From contig CM067503.1 of NCBI GenBank assembly GCA_034509495.1, forward strand, positions 6,125,619-6,189,618: DNA of 64,000 nucleotides, given 5' to 3'. Source of the DNA: Acestrorhynchus altus. Lineage: Eukaryota > Chordata > Actinopteri > Characiformes > Acestrorhynchidae. Of the stretch, positions 37,150 through 50,178 are shown piece by piece. The notes beneath the pieces were generated by a model. The model had not been told where the DNA came from, ran no database searches, and worked only from the letters and a program-made list of their open reading frames with translations. Position 1 is the stretch's first letter. Each line of letters opens with the position of its first letter. A program made the translations under genes and the position numbers.

Positions 37150-37249
37150 TGAAACACAGGGTTTGAGTCTGTCCTACTGGCCAATCACAGCGTGATTTAA
37201 AAGCTACTTTAGTAAACTTTAGGGTCAGAAAAATGATTTATTAAATACA

Positions 37250-38015
37250 TTATTTAACCTCCTGTTCTTCCTTTGGGAGATGAACCCCAGTGATGTGCTA
37301 TCAAGAGCAGTGCAGTTCCTATACCACATGGCGATCCCGTCGGGATGCTCTCCACAGTGCAGGTGTAGAACATCTGCAGAGGCACTGTTGTGCCTTCTTC
37401 ACCACCCATGTGGTGTGTTCTGACCGCGTAATTTCTTGTAAACACCAAGAATGATGCAGCTTGAGGCTGCTGACCCTCTCCACTGTGGTCCCACTGATGG
37501 AGATCGTGACATGCTCTCTCTACTGCTTCCTGAAGTCCACTCTCAGTTCCTTGGTTTTGCTGACATTTAGAGAGAGGGCACAAGTGTGACCTCCCCTCTG
37601 TAGGCTGCCTCGTTGTCAGTGGAGATCAGGCCGATGATTGTTGTGTCATCAGTAAATTTTTGATGATGGTATTGGAGCTGTGTCTGGCTGTGCAGTCGTG
37701 GGTGTAAAGGCAGTAGTGTTGATGGTGTTGAGGGTCAGTGAGGAGGATGTGTTTCTGCCCATCCTAACCACCTGCTGACCACACTTTAGGAAGTTTAGGA
37801 TCCAGCAGCACAGAGAGCTGTCCAGAATGTGATCTTCTTGTTGAGCCGTGGGGGAAGGATGGTGTTGAATGCTGAACTGTTGTCCACGAAGATCGTTCTC
37901 AGACATGTGTTCTTCTAGATGGGAGAGGACAATGTGCAGAGCAAGGACAATTGCTTCATCACTGTATCTGTTCTGCCTGTATGCAAATTGTGGGTCCAGG
38001 GCGGCAGGCAGTGAG
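37250..38015 (-). pseudogene. LINE reverse transcriptase fragment
   Basis: Minus-strand conceptual fragments read LPAALDPQFAYRQNRYSDEA, LCCWILNFLKCGQQVVRMG and SSLTLNT, then FYTCTVESI nearer 37350; these match the reverse transcriptase and following region of fish non-LTR elements (L2/Rex-like). Internal deletions and frameshifts remove the FADD catalytic region; it is inactive. Confidence 0.85.
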
Positions 38016-38289
38016 GAGCAGATTAAGGTATTACTAAAATAAATGCATGAAAAAACTAACAAAACCTGATGTTAATTTTATAAAAATCATAAAAAACAAA
38101 AGAAAGCACATAAATAAACAAAATGTTATTTATTATATAAACTGTTAGAGTTTTTATAACATTGTTACTTAAATCAATTCATGAAAAACACAACAATGTA
38201 ATAGTTAATTTAATAAAAATCAAAGAAAAAGAAAGTAATAAAATAAATTCACGAAAAAAGCAAATTTAATAGAAACCATACAAAAATTA

Positions 38290-38568
38290 TAATACTGTGT
38301 CCGATCAGCCAATCACAGCGCAGAGGAGGCGGGGCTAGTCCCTGAACGGGTGGGGTTCTGAACCCACCGCGTCTCCTCTACTGCACCAGGGCAGGACCGA
38401 GGCCGCGGGCGGAGGGAGTGTGCGGGTCGCACCGGCTGGGTCTGATCTGCCCTGCGATCAGACGATAAGGCTGTTGAGGGCGCGCGCAGGGGGCAGATAT
38501 GGAGGCGCGCGGAGCCACAACAGACAGCAGCGTGTAGAGGAGCGGATGGACACAGGACTGGACAGCGG
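38290..38568 (+). promoter_or_regulatory. rgl2: Putative rgl2 CpG-rich promoter and non-coding exon 1
   Basis: A CCAAT box (38309-38313) and a GC box GAGGCGGGGC (38326-38335) precede about 200 bases of strongly CpG-rich sequence in an AT-rich neighbourhood. A donor-like site GACAGCGG|gtatgt ends at 38568. A short ORF (MEARGATTDSSV, ATG at about 38500) and a second ATG before the donor would act as upstream ORFs. Linking this to the ATG exon at 41793 is inference from strand, distance and composition. Confidence 0.55.
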
Positions 38569-38800
38569 GTATGTGGACAGTGTGTTTGGGGTAACAGAGG
38601 GTCAGTGCTGATCTAGTGGGATCAGTTCAGCGGGTATGTGGACAGTGTGTTTGGGGTAACAGAGGGTCAGTGCTGATCTAGTGGGATCAGTCCAGCTGGT
38701 TTGTGGACAGTGTGTTTNTAGTGGGATCAGTCCAGCGGGTATGTGGACAGTGTGTTTGGGGTGACAGAGGGTCAGTGCTGATCTAGTGGGATCAGTCCAG
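38563..38800 (+). repeat. 65-bp tandem repeat at the putative rgl2 exon 1 donor, with an assembly N
   Basis: Copies start at 38563, 38628, 38693 and 38733; the first three are spaced exactly 65 bases. The third copy is truncated around the single N at 38718, so the fourth starts only 40 bases later. Each unit begins at or near cagcgggtatgtggacag, which includes the donor motif of the putative exon 1. The N suggests an unresolved or collapsed array. Confidence 0.9.
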
Positions 38801-39359
38801 TGAATGAATCAATCAGTAGCTACAATAAATGACTCTTTAACTACTTTAAGTTATTCAGTAACTACTATATTCATTATCCACTATGAATTATTATGTAAGT
38901 ACAATTATTATTTACTAGTAATTCATATTAATTAGTATTAATTAGTATTAATTAGTAGTATTTTTTAGTTTCTGTATGTATTATGATTTATTCAGTGCCC
39001 AATATGAATTAATCAATAGCTACTCTAAATTATTGCGTAATTTTATCCACTTTGTATTAATCAACATTTATTATTTATTTTTCAGTTTTAATTATGTATC
39101 ACATGGTTCCCACCATGAATTCATCAGTTGTTTCAGAAACTGCATTTCATTATTAAGTTTACAGTATAAATGATTCAGTAATTGCTCTCAGGTTTCAGAA
39201 TCTATTATGAATTTGTCAGTAACAATATTGAACTATTTAGTGTCCAATAAATTACTTTGATGTGAATTATTCAGTATCCACTATGAATTAGCCAATAACA
39301 TCTATTCATTTTAGTAATCGCTATGAATTATTCAACGACTGCATTCACTTTCCATTGTT

Positions 39360-39720
39360 TCTGCTCCACTGACCACACCGGACCACTTTGTAGTTCTATA
39401 ATCACAGACCGTAGTTCATCTGTTTCTCACCCTGATCTTCAGTGGTCAGGACCCCACAGGACCACCACAGAGCAGCTGTTATGTGGGTGGCGGGTCATTC
39501 TCAGCACTGCAGTGACACTGACATGGTGGTGGTGTGTTAGTGTGTGTTGCGCTGGTACAAGTGGATCAGTCCTGTGGGGTCCTGACCACTGAAGATCAGG
39601 GTGAACGGAGGAGAATGAAGTCTGCAGAGAAACAGATGGACTACAGTCTGTAATTATAGAACCACAAAGTGCTCCTGTGTGGTCAGACGAGCTGATGAAA
39701 TGGATAGTGAGTATAGAAAC
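39360..39720. mobile_element. Foldback element, copy 2
   Basis: The left arm (about 39370-39461, with gatcttcagtggtcaggacc) and right arm (about 39570-39685, with ggtcctgaccactgaagatc) are reverse complements; the centre carries ggtcattctcagcactgcag as in copy 1. Confidence 0.85.
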
Positions 39721-40114
39721 CAGGAGGTGGATTTAAAGTCGCTGGACGGTGTATGTTGTCCCATTGACGGTGTAAGGACTGTATTGGGTAAAGCAGGCTT
39801 TACAGTGAGCCTTTTTTTGATGCTTTAATTCTACACTGTTGGTATTCATTGCTCATGGGGGATTTTTGCTGTGTGGTCACAGTGCATGGAAATACTGCTC
39901 ATACTGGTTATTATATTTTTGCTGATTTTAGATGTATATTTAGACTTCTTTAGAATTGGGTAGTTGCTGAGTACTCCGTTCCCAGTATGAATACCTTTAT
40001 TGTCGCTATACAAATGTACAAGATTAAAGACTAAAAGCCACTTCTTTCACAGTGCAAACCTGTTCCATAACATAGGTGGTGCAAAATGAAGCATAGATTT
40101 GATTATATTATTAT

Positions 40115-40633
40115 ATATGAGACTGAAACACCTGGTTTTAGACCACAATAATTGATTAGTATGGTGTACTAGGGCCTCCTTTTGTGGCCAATACAGCATC
40201 AATTCGTCTTGGGAATGACATTGTTTGGATACAATCCGGGTTAACACCCCAACATCCCTTTCAGACAGCTTCCTCTTGCGTCCACAGTTAATCCTGTTGG
40301 ATGTGGTTGGTCCTTCTTGGTGGTGCTGACATCACCCTGGACACCGTGGATCTTGATACATCACAAAGACTTGCTGTCTTGGTCACAGATGCGCCAGCAA
40401 GACGTGCACCAACAATTTGTCCTCTTTTGAACTCTGGTATGTCCCCCATAATGTTGTGTGAATTGCAGTATTTTGAGCAAAACTGTGCTCTTACCTGCTG
40501 ATTGAACCTTCACACTCTGCTCTTACTGGTGCAACTAATGAAGATTGACCACCAGGCTGCTCCAATTTAGCCATGAAACCTCCCACACGAAAATCACAGG
40601 TGTTTCAGTTTCATTGTCCAAACCCTGTATATA
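40115..40633 (-). mobile_element. Internally deleted Tc1-like element
   Basis: Left end tgaaacacctggttttagac and right end cacaggtgtttcagtttcat form terminal inverted repeats. Inside, transposon text jumps from gtcttgggaatgacat straight to tttggatacaatccgggtta, so most of the transposase is missing. The remaining part (tccttcttggtggtgctgac, agacttgctgtcttggtcac) is transposase N-terminal region on the minus strand. Confidence 0.78.
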
Positions 40634-40643
40634 TAATTGATTA

Positions 40644-40762
<119 letters not shown>

Positions 40763-41792
40763 ATATATATGGTAAAAGGATTCTTCAGATACAAGGACTA
40801 TCTTTTGTGGATGGTTAGCTCCTATTGCACTAAAAAGGGTTCCACATGTGTGGAACCGTGCGTGCAGCCTGTTACAGTACAGTTTTATGTGCAATTTAAT
40901 TCATTCATTTGTGCAGTGTTTTGAACTGGTTTACACAACATTTCATATTTATTTGTGATCATATTCACTGCATTTTCATAACTATTTTAATTCTGTATGT
41001 ACTTTAATAAGTATTTTAACGTAGTGTATATATATTTATATATATATATTGTGTTTATTCTGTTCATTCTTTCATTCTTTCATTATTTAAATGGGTTCAG
41101 CACACATGTGCATCAAGAATATACTCCCAAAGCTTTTCCATAATAGTGTGGAATACAGTTTTACTGCTGCTGTAGTCTTTCGCACTGTTTATTCAGGAGT
41201 TACAAGGACTTTTACACAACAAGCTAAAATGGCCTTCATTGCATCATGTGTGTGTTGCGTTCGTCGTAGAACAAAAAGCATTGCTGGAGGGTTCTGGCAA
41301 GCCGTGCTTGTCACGTCTGACCTTTCGCTCGACTGTATTTTGCTGCGCATTTTGATAGAAAACATGTCACATGTCTGTCAGCTAATAGATGTTTTTTTCC
41401 CAAAGACTGCAAAATTCCATCCAGAAGGTTTGGACAGTGAGTTTCAAAGCCATATATTCTGTATTATATATATTATTCTTTTAAAAGTGCTTATTTTTCA
41501 ACCTCAGTGGACACAACCACAAGCGAGGCCTCTCTCTGTCCCCTCTGCCTTCCTGAAAGAGATTTCTATCTACTCAGCAATCAAAATACCAGAGCAGGAA
41601 AGAGGAAAAGGGAAGGAGTGGTTGGAATTCAAATTTGAAGTCACAGCTTGCCACCAGGCAATGTAAATGAAGTAAACAAATGAGAAGCCAGGCCCGATGA
41701 TCCTGATCCAGGGCACCACTGCTTTGCCTTGGCTGTAGCTGGTGCTCTGTCTGCACTCTGTTCACCAGTATGCTCTTGTCTTTGTGTCTCAG

Positions 41793-41968
41793 CCACCACA
41801 ACCATGCTTCCCCGAAGTATGAGGACGGCTGGGGTAGATCTGCCGGGAGTGGGGTCCAAAGATGTGCCTCTGATTGGCTACCGCCCCCTGCAGCCAGAGG
41901 CCAACCGCTTTCAGCTGATGGACCAAACGGGAAAAGATGCTGGCACCAAAGAACCTGCCACCTCACAG
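41793..41968 (+). CDS. rgl2: rgl2 first coding exon
   Basis: The acceptor tttgtgtctcag precedes a short leader and ATG 41804. It encodes 55 residues beginning MLPRSMRTAGVDLPGVGSKD and ending TKEPATSQ, with donor CACAG|gtcagt, phase 0. The start was chosen because MLPR-x-x-R resembles RGL2 and the acceptor lies 11 bases upstream of the ATG. Confidence 0.8.
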
Positions 41969-44345
41969 GTCAGTGTGGTGAGTCTGGAGACCGTTTTGGG
42001 CAGGGCAGCTGCTGTCTGTTTTAGAATTTGTGAAGGTCTCTGTCTTTGAATTAAAGTGAAGACATTTCTGAGACGTACTGAGTCAAATGCACTACGTGTC
42101 CTAATGTTTGTGGACACCTCTTCTAAAGAATGCATTCAGCTCCTATAAGATACACCCATTGCTGACACAGATGTGCAAATGCTCACACACACACACACAC
42201 CACACACACACACACCTCGTCTCGTCCATATAAACAGTAAAAAAACGTCTGCTTGGAGCAGATAAACATGAGCCTATTGGCACCATGCCTAATGCAGGGC
42301 ATGGGCTAGAGGGGTATAAAGCCCCACGGCATTGAGGTGTGGAGCAGCAGAACTGTTCAAAAATAAGAGAGTATAATTCCAGGGAATATTCTCTGGAATA
42401 GAATGCATGCAAAAAGTTATTCCTGGTACACACTGTGGATTGAGGAACGCTAAATGCATGTACAACTTCCAAAATGGCCAGTGTCCAGTGTTTAACCTCA
42501 CTTACAAGATAACACCTCACAATGTATACGAACAGTCCCTTTAGGTGACGGCTCTTCAAAGTCAGTCTACGTACTGATGTCCCGTGACTACTGGCATGTC
42601 AGTCTATATGTGACACCTGATGTCAAATAAAATCAAACCTCCTTTCAGTTGGATGATGCTTACTGAGGAAAAAGTAAGTGAATGCTTTGGAATTAAATAA
42701 ATTACAGCATTAATAACTAATAAAATGTGGTCTAATCTTTGTCTAAGTCACAACTGTAGACAAACACATTCCTATTAAACTAAGATTTGTAGTGTTCATG
42801 TCCATGGATCTCACACTCGAGTCTTTTGCAATGCTTTTGTGGGCATTTACAGCTTCATGTGTCAGCAACCACACAGGTTTCCATGCTTATAATTCCATTT
42901 TCTTAATTGAAACACCTTTAACCGGTTTACTGTTGGAAAAATAATTAACACGGAACATCGTTACCTTTTCTAGCCTCAGTGGATGTTTTTTCAATGTGCT
43001 CAATGACAGAAATGAACTGTGTGTGTTTTGTTAGTTCAGCTGGATTGTGTTTGTCAGTATTTTGTGACTTTCAGTAGATAATGATCAGGCCACACTGTAT
43101 TAAACAGCTCCGAAATCCAGGAAATTCCAAAGGGTTGCACTTACTTTTTCGTACATCTGTATCTAAACTGGGTCTGGGCTAAAACATGACCCCAGCTTTC
43201 ATTCCTATCTCGCATTTCTTCTGTTAAAAGGCTTGGATATCCCATTTTCAAGAGTTCAGGCCGAGAGCAGACTGTAAGATGTACAAATAAGACTCCCAGC
43301 AGTCCTGATATGTCGAAGTACAGCGTCTTCCATCAGAAAGAGACTGTGCAAGTTTGATTTTCATGGGTGTGCAAGGAGGAAACTCTTGCTGTCAAACAAA
43401 TACACCAGGGCCGGACTTCATCTGTCTAAAGCACTTTGTTCCAGGAGTCCTGGTTTCAGTTTAAACTGTAGTCTTGCCCCCAGGAGCTCTAAATATGGGT
43501 GTATCTTCAAGCAGCAATGTCAAATGTAGAGCATTTACTTCCTCGGATCACTCTGTAAAGTCGTGAGTGGGGCTGTGTGCTCGCTCTAATTTAACACGTT
43601 GATTCGACAGCCTAAAAAAAGAAGTCACACTGACTCAGGCGGATACATCGCCATGGTCATTTCCCTCCTGTGGGGCGGGGTCACATGACTCCGCGGGGCC
43701 TCGTGGGCCTGGTGTAAATAATGTAGTGGGTCCAGCGTGGAAGACAGTAGCTCTTTTGTAAGGAGGGTGCTCAGATGACACAGTCAGGGCCGGCAGGCTG
43801 AAACTCGACGCTACCTACCACCTGACTTGGTCTTTAATGAAAATGACTAGATGAACGCATAGGCTTGTATGTAGAACATGTTGGGTTGTCTCTGCACGTG
43901 TGTGTGTGTGTGTCCACGTGTAAGGGCTTCTGGAGGGCCGTGCTGGATGACTGTTCAGCTAAAAACAAGCTACCTGACCCAGTTTGGTTATTGAGCACTG
44001 GTTTGGCCTCAGATACATCCATGCCAAACTCATGTGATGTCAGAGGGAAATGACTTGCAGTAAGTGTCGAGTTCTCGGGTTAATACTGCCTTAGACACGA
44101 GAGCCTTGCATTATATTCACAGAACTTGTGAAACTGAGTGTAAAGCTGTCACAAATACTCGAAATTACTCAACTTTATGAATCAGCTAGTAGTTAATTTG
44201 CATAGTATTAAGATATTTACTTTAGGATTCAGGGCTTTGTGTACTCATTTATAGGGCTGGGCGATAAAAACATAGCTTGATATATTTTAAAAATATCAAA
44301 ACTCGATACAAACAATACCTGAACCCATGCAGTGCTGTTTATATC

Positions 44346-44401
<56 letters not shown>

Positions 44402-47400
44402 CAGCCCTACCCATTAAAGATGTTCAGGTTTATCTTCTACCATACCATTTCTGAAACCCAAAAATTCAAACTTGTGCACTGAATTCTTGTTTTTTTTTAT
44501 ATTAAAGAGCAACACCAGCAGCCACGCTCTGGGGGAGTGGAAACTGGTCATTGGGATGTAATCATGAGCAGGTCGGTTTTCTGAAAGATGCTACCTAAAG
44601 AGCATATCATTAGATATCTCACCATGTGAGCCACTGAAGTTATATCATGACACTGTTTTTTTTTAGTTTAGTTAGATATGTTCATTTAGGGATTCCTGGA
44701 AATAATCCACTATATACTCTATTCATAAAGTGCACCCTGTTAAACACCTTTCTGAGAGTATATATGGTTGTTTGGATTTACATTAAGTGCTGTGGGACAA
44801 CTCGCCATAGCAACACAGCCAACCTGGACCAGCTGTGTCCACTCTCCAATGCTTTGAACAGATTTAGACAGATCCTAAGAGTCTAATGTTTAGGAGCAGG
44901 TTATTCCAGAGCTTTGGAGTGCTTATCGCAAAGGCACCGTCACTCCCGGGTGTTTGATTTGTCCGAGGAAATACAAAAAGCCATTTACTACCAGACCTCG
45001 GTGACCTTATTATTATTTATTTCAAGATAACTGATATTTTCTCACCATCAAAGCTACTTTTATTGAGAAAACAAACGCTATGTTGACAAAACAACTTGTT
45101 ATCTGGAGATCACAAGGAAAACAATCTGTGATCATGAGATAACGGTACAGAATAGTATAATGACCGTATGGTTGTGCTGGACCTTCATGATATCAGATTA
45201 AGCTAACCCGTGAGACTGGACAGCTACGTTAGTTTGGATTTAGTAACAGCGCAGTTCGGTTGACAGGTAGTTATTCGGTTGAGTTCGGGTTCTTTTCTTC
45301 CATTTTCCTCACACTCAGAAATCAAAATCCCATTTTAAATGAACAAGGAACAAATTATACAAGTGTGACTCGGATTTTGTTGTGCTCCGCAAATAACCAT
45401 TAAGCAACTCAGATCATTTTGATCCTGCTATGCTAATGAATACCACACATATAGAGTCCTAGATCCTCCACTGACTGAATATAGGTCACTGGGAGAGAAG
45501 AAAAGACGGAAAAGCTCCAGTGTGAGAAGAGACGCGCTTGGAAACAAAGGAAAGGGAAGAGGAGGGTTTCATGGAGAGAGGGAAAGGGAGCAGGAACAGG
45601 AGGAGATCTTGAAATAGTTCCTCAAAGATGGATTTACAACCAGAGAACCCACTGTAGGTGACTTCACTGCGAAACTGAAGAGTTACTTATATAGGTTGGG
45701 GAGCTGCATGGGGACGAAATCCTGTCTCTACCCCAAACAGTCCCAAGCATTTCTAACACAAACCCTCTCCGTGCCTGTTCCTAACCCAATCCCACTGCCC
45801 CGATAACCATCTCATCCCATCCCTGATGTCCCAATCACCATCTTATCCCATTCCCACAGTACCCATCAGCATCCTACCCCATCCGCATAGCACTCATCAC
45901 TGTCCCACTCCATCCTCTTAGTACCCACTGCTGCAGCACTACATCGTACTCACCCCAGCCCCACCTTACCAGTTACTGTCGCACCCATCCCTGCACTGTC
46001 CATCTCCTCCATACCCACCACTGTCTCACCCCATATCCACAGTACCTATCATCGTCCCCACCCAATTCCCACAGCACCCGTCACTGTCCGTATTCAATCC
46101 CCACAGTACCCCTCTTTCACACCATCTCTGCAGTACCATCACCGTTCCACCTCACCCCCACATGCTTCAACCCCGTTCCCACGTCATCCCTGTAGCACCC
46201 ATCACTGGTATGGTGGTGCCTCAGGCTCAAGGTCTGAGATTGGGTTCAAACCACCTGGTGTGTTATCCCCAAAGACACACACGGTGTATGAACTGGCTAT
46301 GCTAAATTAGTCTTGGTGTGAGTGTGTTTGAGTGGATTGGTGTCCTGTTCAGGGGTAATCCTGCCTCGTGGCTGGTAAGCATTTTCATTTTCACTCCATC
46401 ACATACATGTTCGGTATCTGACATATGTTGTTGTACCAGCGATATCGCTGTCTGATGTTTACAGGGTAACTGAGCTGTGTTGTGAAGGGGAGGGTGAGAG
46501 AGAGAGCGTGGAGAGAGAATAGACACTATGACACAACAGCATGTCCTGTTTCCTGTGTTTGTCCACACGTATTATGCACTTCCTGCAGCCACAGGAAGGA
46601 GATGGAAACGCAGAGACAGGGCTGTCTCTGAGCTGTGGGAGCTGAACTTCAAGGAGAAGCTTCACAGTCAGAGCGAAAACACTTCTCAGAAGCTCAGTCT
46701 TCTTTTAACATGACTTACGATGTGCCGTATTCTTTATTAAGTCAAGACTTTGGCATTTTCCCAGTGCGTTAGCATGAGTTTGTGCCAGGGTAGTGCTGTA
46801 GTACTGAGCCAGACCCAGTTTATGAGCCAGACATGGGCGTGTTTACAGGGAATAATCCACAGTGACGTTGTCTTTGATGAAAATTAAACAACCAATGAAA
46901 GGTTGTGGTTGGCTCTGAACAATCCCTGATAGAAAGACACGTAGGAAACATTCTAGATTTAGATACGCAGATGTGTGAACGCAACTAGAAAGCCAAACCA
47001 CTGACCGAAAGCCAAACCTCACAGTGGTCTGTGAGTTCTCTTTCAGTTCTGCTTTGCATAATATAGATAACTGCCAAAGCCCTTACTTCGAAAAACTAGG
47101 CCTTACAGGTTTTAGCCCATTAGTTCACTATTTACACTTACTTTCATTGGTTCCCACAGTGATGATTTGTGTAGCAGCTCGACTCATATGCATACTGTTT
47201 GCTCAGCGATGTCAACTAGACCTGGCACTGTACCAAAACCCAGTAATGGAATTGGGATGATATCAGCAGTACATTGTTGGAAATTCAGCATACAGGAGTC
47301 AGGAGACTGGATGTCCAGATTGTGGGTTTATTCACCTACAGACAGAGAATCGTACACGGGCACAGCTTGGTTGGTCAGCAGTCTTGTCAGTCTACCAGTC

Positions 47401-49905
47401 TGCCTCATCAGTCTGTCCAGTCTAATCTGAGATGTTTCAGGAGGACCTTATATACATTGTGGAAGGTAGGAGGGGGATGTGAGAGGATGAAGGGAGGGTA
47501 AGTGGGGGATGAAGGTGAGGGCACTTGGGCTAGAGGTGTTGACTCTACACACAGGTGGGCGACACTCTTCAGGGTGTTGATTGTATCACCGTATAAACAG
47601 AGTCATCTGCATAGAGATAATGGAGTGAGGAATCTCTCTCCTCCCACCTCCCAGAAATGCATGTGGTAGGTGACTTGCTAAAAATGCCCCCTAGGTGGGA
47701 GTGTAGTATGACCGTGTGTACCTTGTGATAGACTGGTTCCCTGTCCAGGGGGTATTACTGCCATGTGCCCGATGGGCTCTGGATCACCCTCTTCAGGGAG
47801 AAGCGGATAAGATAATGACCAGCTCACTAATTAAATATAATTAATAAAGTATATATTTCCCCCCAAACAGAAATGTCCCTGAGACCTGGAGTTCATAATG
47901 TGGGCATGATGCCAACAGTTGTTACCTCTTCACGAGCTAAGCTGGGGAATAACTCCTGTCTTGTTGGCACAGCTGCGTTTGTGGCTCGGAGCTTTCATTA
48001 GCACACAGAGTGTTGTACTGAAAACACTGACAAATGATCGATACAGGAATGAAAAATATGAACAATATGATAAAAATTACATTTTGAAAAGCTGTGAATG
48101 CTGGAAAAGATATTTCTCTCAACATTCTGCTGTTTAAATTGTGAATTGAAACAATATAGTTCTTGTATGTCACATAAAAAGAAACACAAGCCCATGTATT
48201 CCTTTTCTGTATGGGTTTTCACTTCAGACACGTCTTCATTTCACTGTAAACAATACAATAAAACGAGTTTCCACAGTGTCATATTCATTCACATTGTACC
48301 CGTAAGAGGTCATTAGGTTTAATTTGAGACTGTATTTGTAGCTGTTAATTCAGATATGGGTGTTCATCTGTGTACACTCTTACAATAAAGGTGGTATAAA
48401 TGGCTAATGCCATAGAACATCTCATTTTAGCTCCTTAAAGAGCCATGTTTGCAACAGAGCTGTGTGAGTGTGAAGAATCTTTTCGGTTCATAGGATCATC
48501 ACTTCATGTAAAGGTGTAGGTCATGTAAAGATTATTCACACTTACTTCTGTGACAGATATGATTCTTTAAGGAACCAGAAGTTGTTCTTCTGTGCTACAG
48601 TTCAAAGAAGCATTTGTAGCAACGACATTTTTAAGCGTGTAGTGAGCGTCTAACACTGCAACCTGATCTTCCAAGGAAAGCTGTGCGATTACTGCAAACA
48701 AAAGGGAGCAGCTGCTTTTCTTCGGGGTGGGTTTTCTCCAGCGAATGAAACCTGAACTTCACTTTGCAGAGGGTTTCATGAACATGTCTGATGAATTTTC
48801 CAGCTCGTGAGATGTTCCTCAGTAAATGATGACGACTGTTATGGACACGGCTCATTCAGAGATGGGAGAGCGTCCCCTGTTTAATTGGTCTTCTACACAT
48901 AGGAGCTGCACATAGTTAGCTAATGCTAACTGCTTACAACAGCCACGTGTGAAGTTCTAACAGCACTTCTAATGTTAATGTGTGTGTGCATATATATTCA
49001 AACCCGTCAGTGTCGAGTATGAGCATGTATCTCAAGCGGCGTCACCTTATTGTAGGGAGGCAATCAGAAGCCAGTACAAGGTCCCAGCGTTTTGCTGAAT
49101 GATCGAAGTGGGCTATGGCTACTCCAAAATCTACTGCAAACAGAAGGCCACATGGGTTTTAGGAACACATGCAAAGCGCAACAATGTCCCCACACACTGA
49201 TGTGCTAATTCATCAACGGATTAGCCACACAGATGTACCAGAGCAACAGTACGTTAACTCTCACTGCTCAGTACACTGCTCACAGGTTGCAGTGTGGAAA
49301 CTATATCTATATATATATATAACTATATATTTTGTAAATACAAAACATCATCATGTTCATAATAATGTACAGTTAAACAATCTTTTATGTCATTTTGTAA
49401 TTTATGTAAATGTTCTGCTTTGTTCTGCATACTGTTCTCTAAAAATATGTATCAATGGAAAGTGATGTTAATTTACTCGTGTTTTTTATGCTGATCTGAA
49501 AAATGAAGTTTGTGATAGTGTTTAATTTGTGTCGTGGTATCGAAATTGGTATCGAAATGGAAGAATTTCACAGGTATTGGTATCAACTACTAAATTTCAG
49601 GTATTTTGACAGCACTGCTACCTACAGAATACCAGCTCTGCGGTGGTGCTTTGGGGTGCGGACGGACTACAAAGTGTTTCTGTATGAAAAGAGGAGCTGA
49701 TGAGTCAAAGACAGTCAGTGTAGAAACGAGGAGGTGCTTCTAATATTATGGCTGACGAACCCGGCCCAGATGTTCGATAGAAATGCATGAGACTGAGTTC
49801 ATTTATCGGTAGCTTTGCCATTTGTTTGCTTTATACATGTCTGACAGGCTTGTCAACTTTGGAGGAGAGAGAGAGGGAGCGAGACACCTGAGTAGAGAAT
49901 GATTT

Positions 49906-49954
<49 letters not shown>

Positions 49955-50087
49955 AAAGCACAGTGGCTGCAGGCGGTGTATGTGTGTGAGTTAAGGGTGT
50001 TGTCCACATGACGTGGACTGAGGGGGTTGTCTTAGTGACCAGCTCAGGTGTGTTTGTACAGCACCGTACCATAGAGTGTGTGTGTGT

Positions 50088-50178
<91 letters not shown>

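Larger units (their letters stand above)
32300..38289. other. Intergenic between divergent phf1 and rgl2, no gene recognised
   Basis: Holds a SINE, a dead Tc1-like transposase, a MITE family A copy, a family D element and a LINE fragment. Around 33800-34500 the DNA is AT-rich with nothing recognisable. The genes found between PHF1 and RGL2 in mammals were not seen. Confidence 0.6.

Noticed and set aside
38563..38800. Regular repeats considered as a CRISPR-like array
   Set aside because: The whole 65-base unit is repeated, with no unique spacers, and the genome is vertebrate.
41091..41666. 191-codon open frame on the plus strand, one of the longest in the window
   Set aside because: It ends 127 bases before the rgl2 ATG exon, shows no recognisable domain, and its sequence is ordinary AT-rich intron-like DNA; most likely chance.
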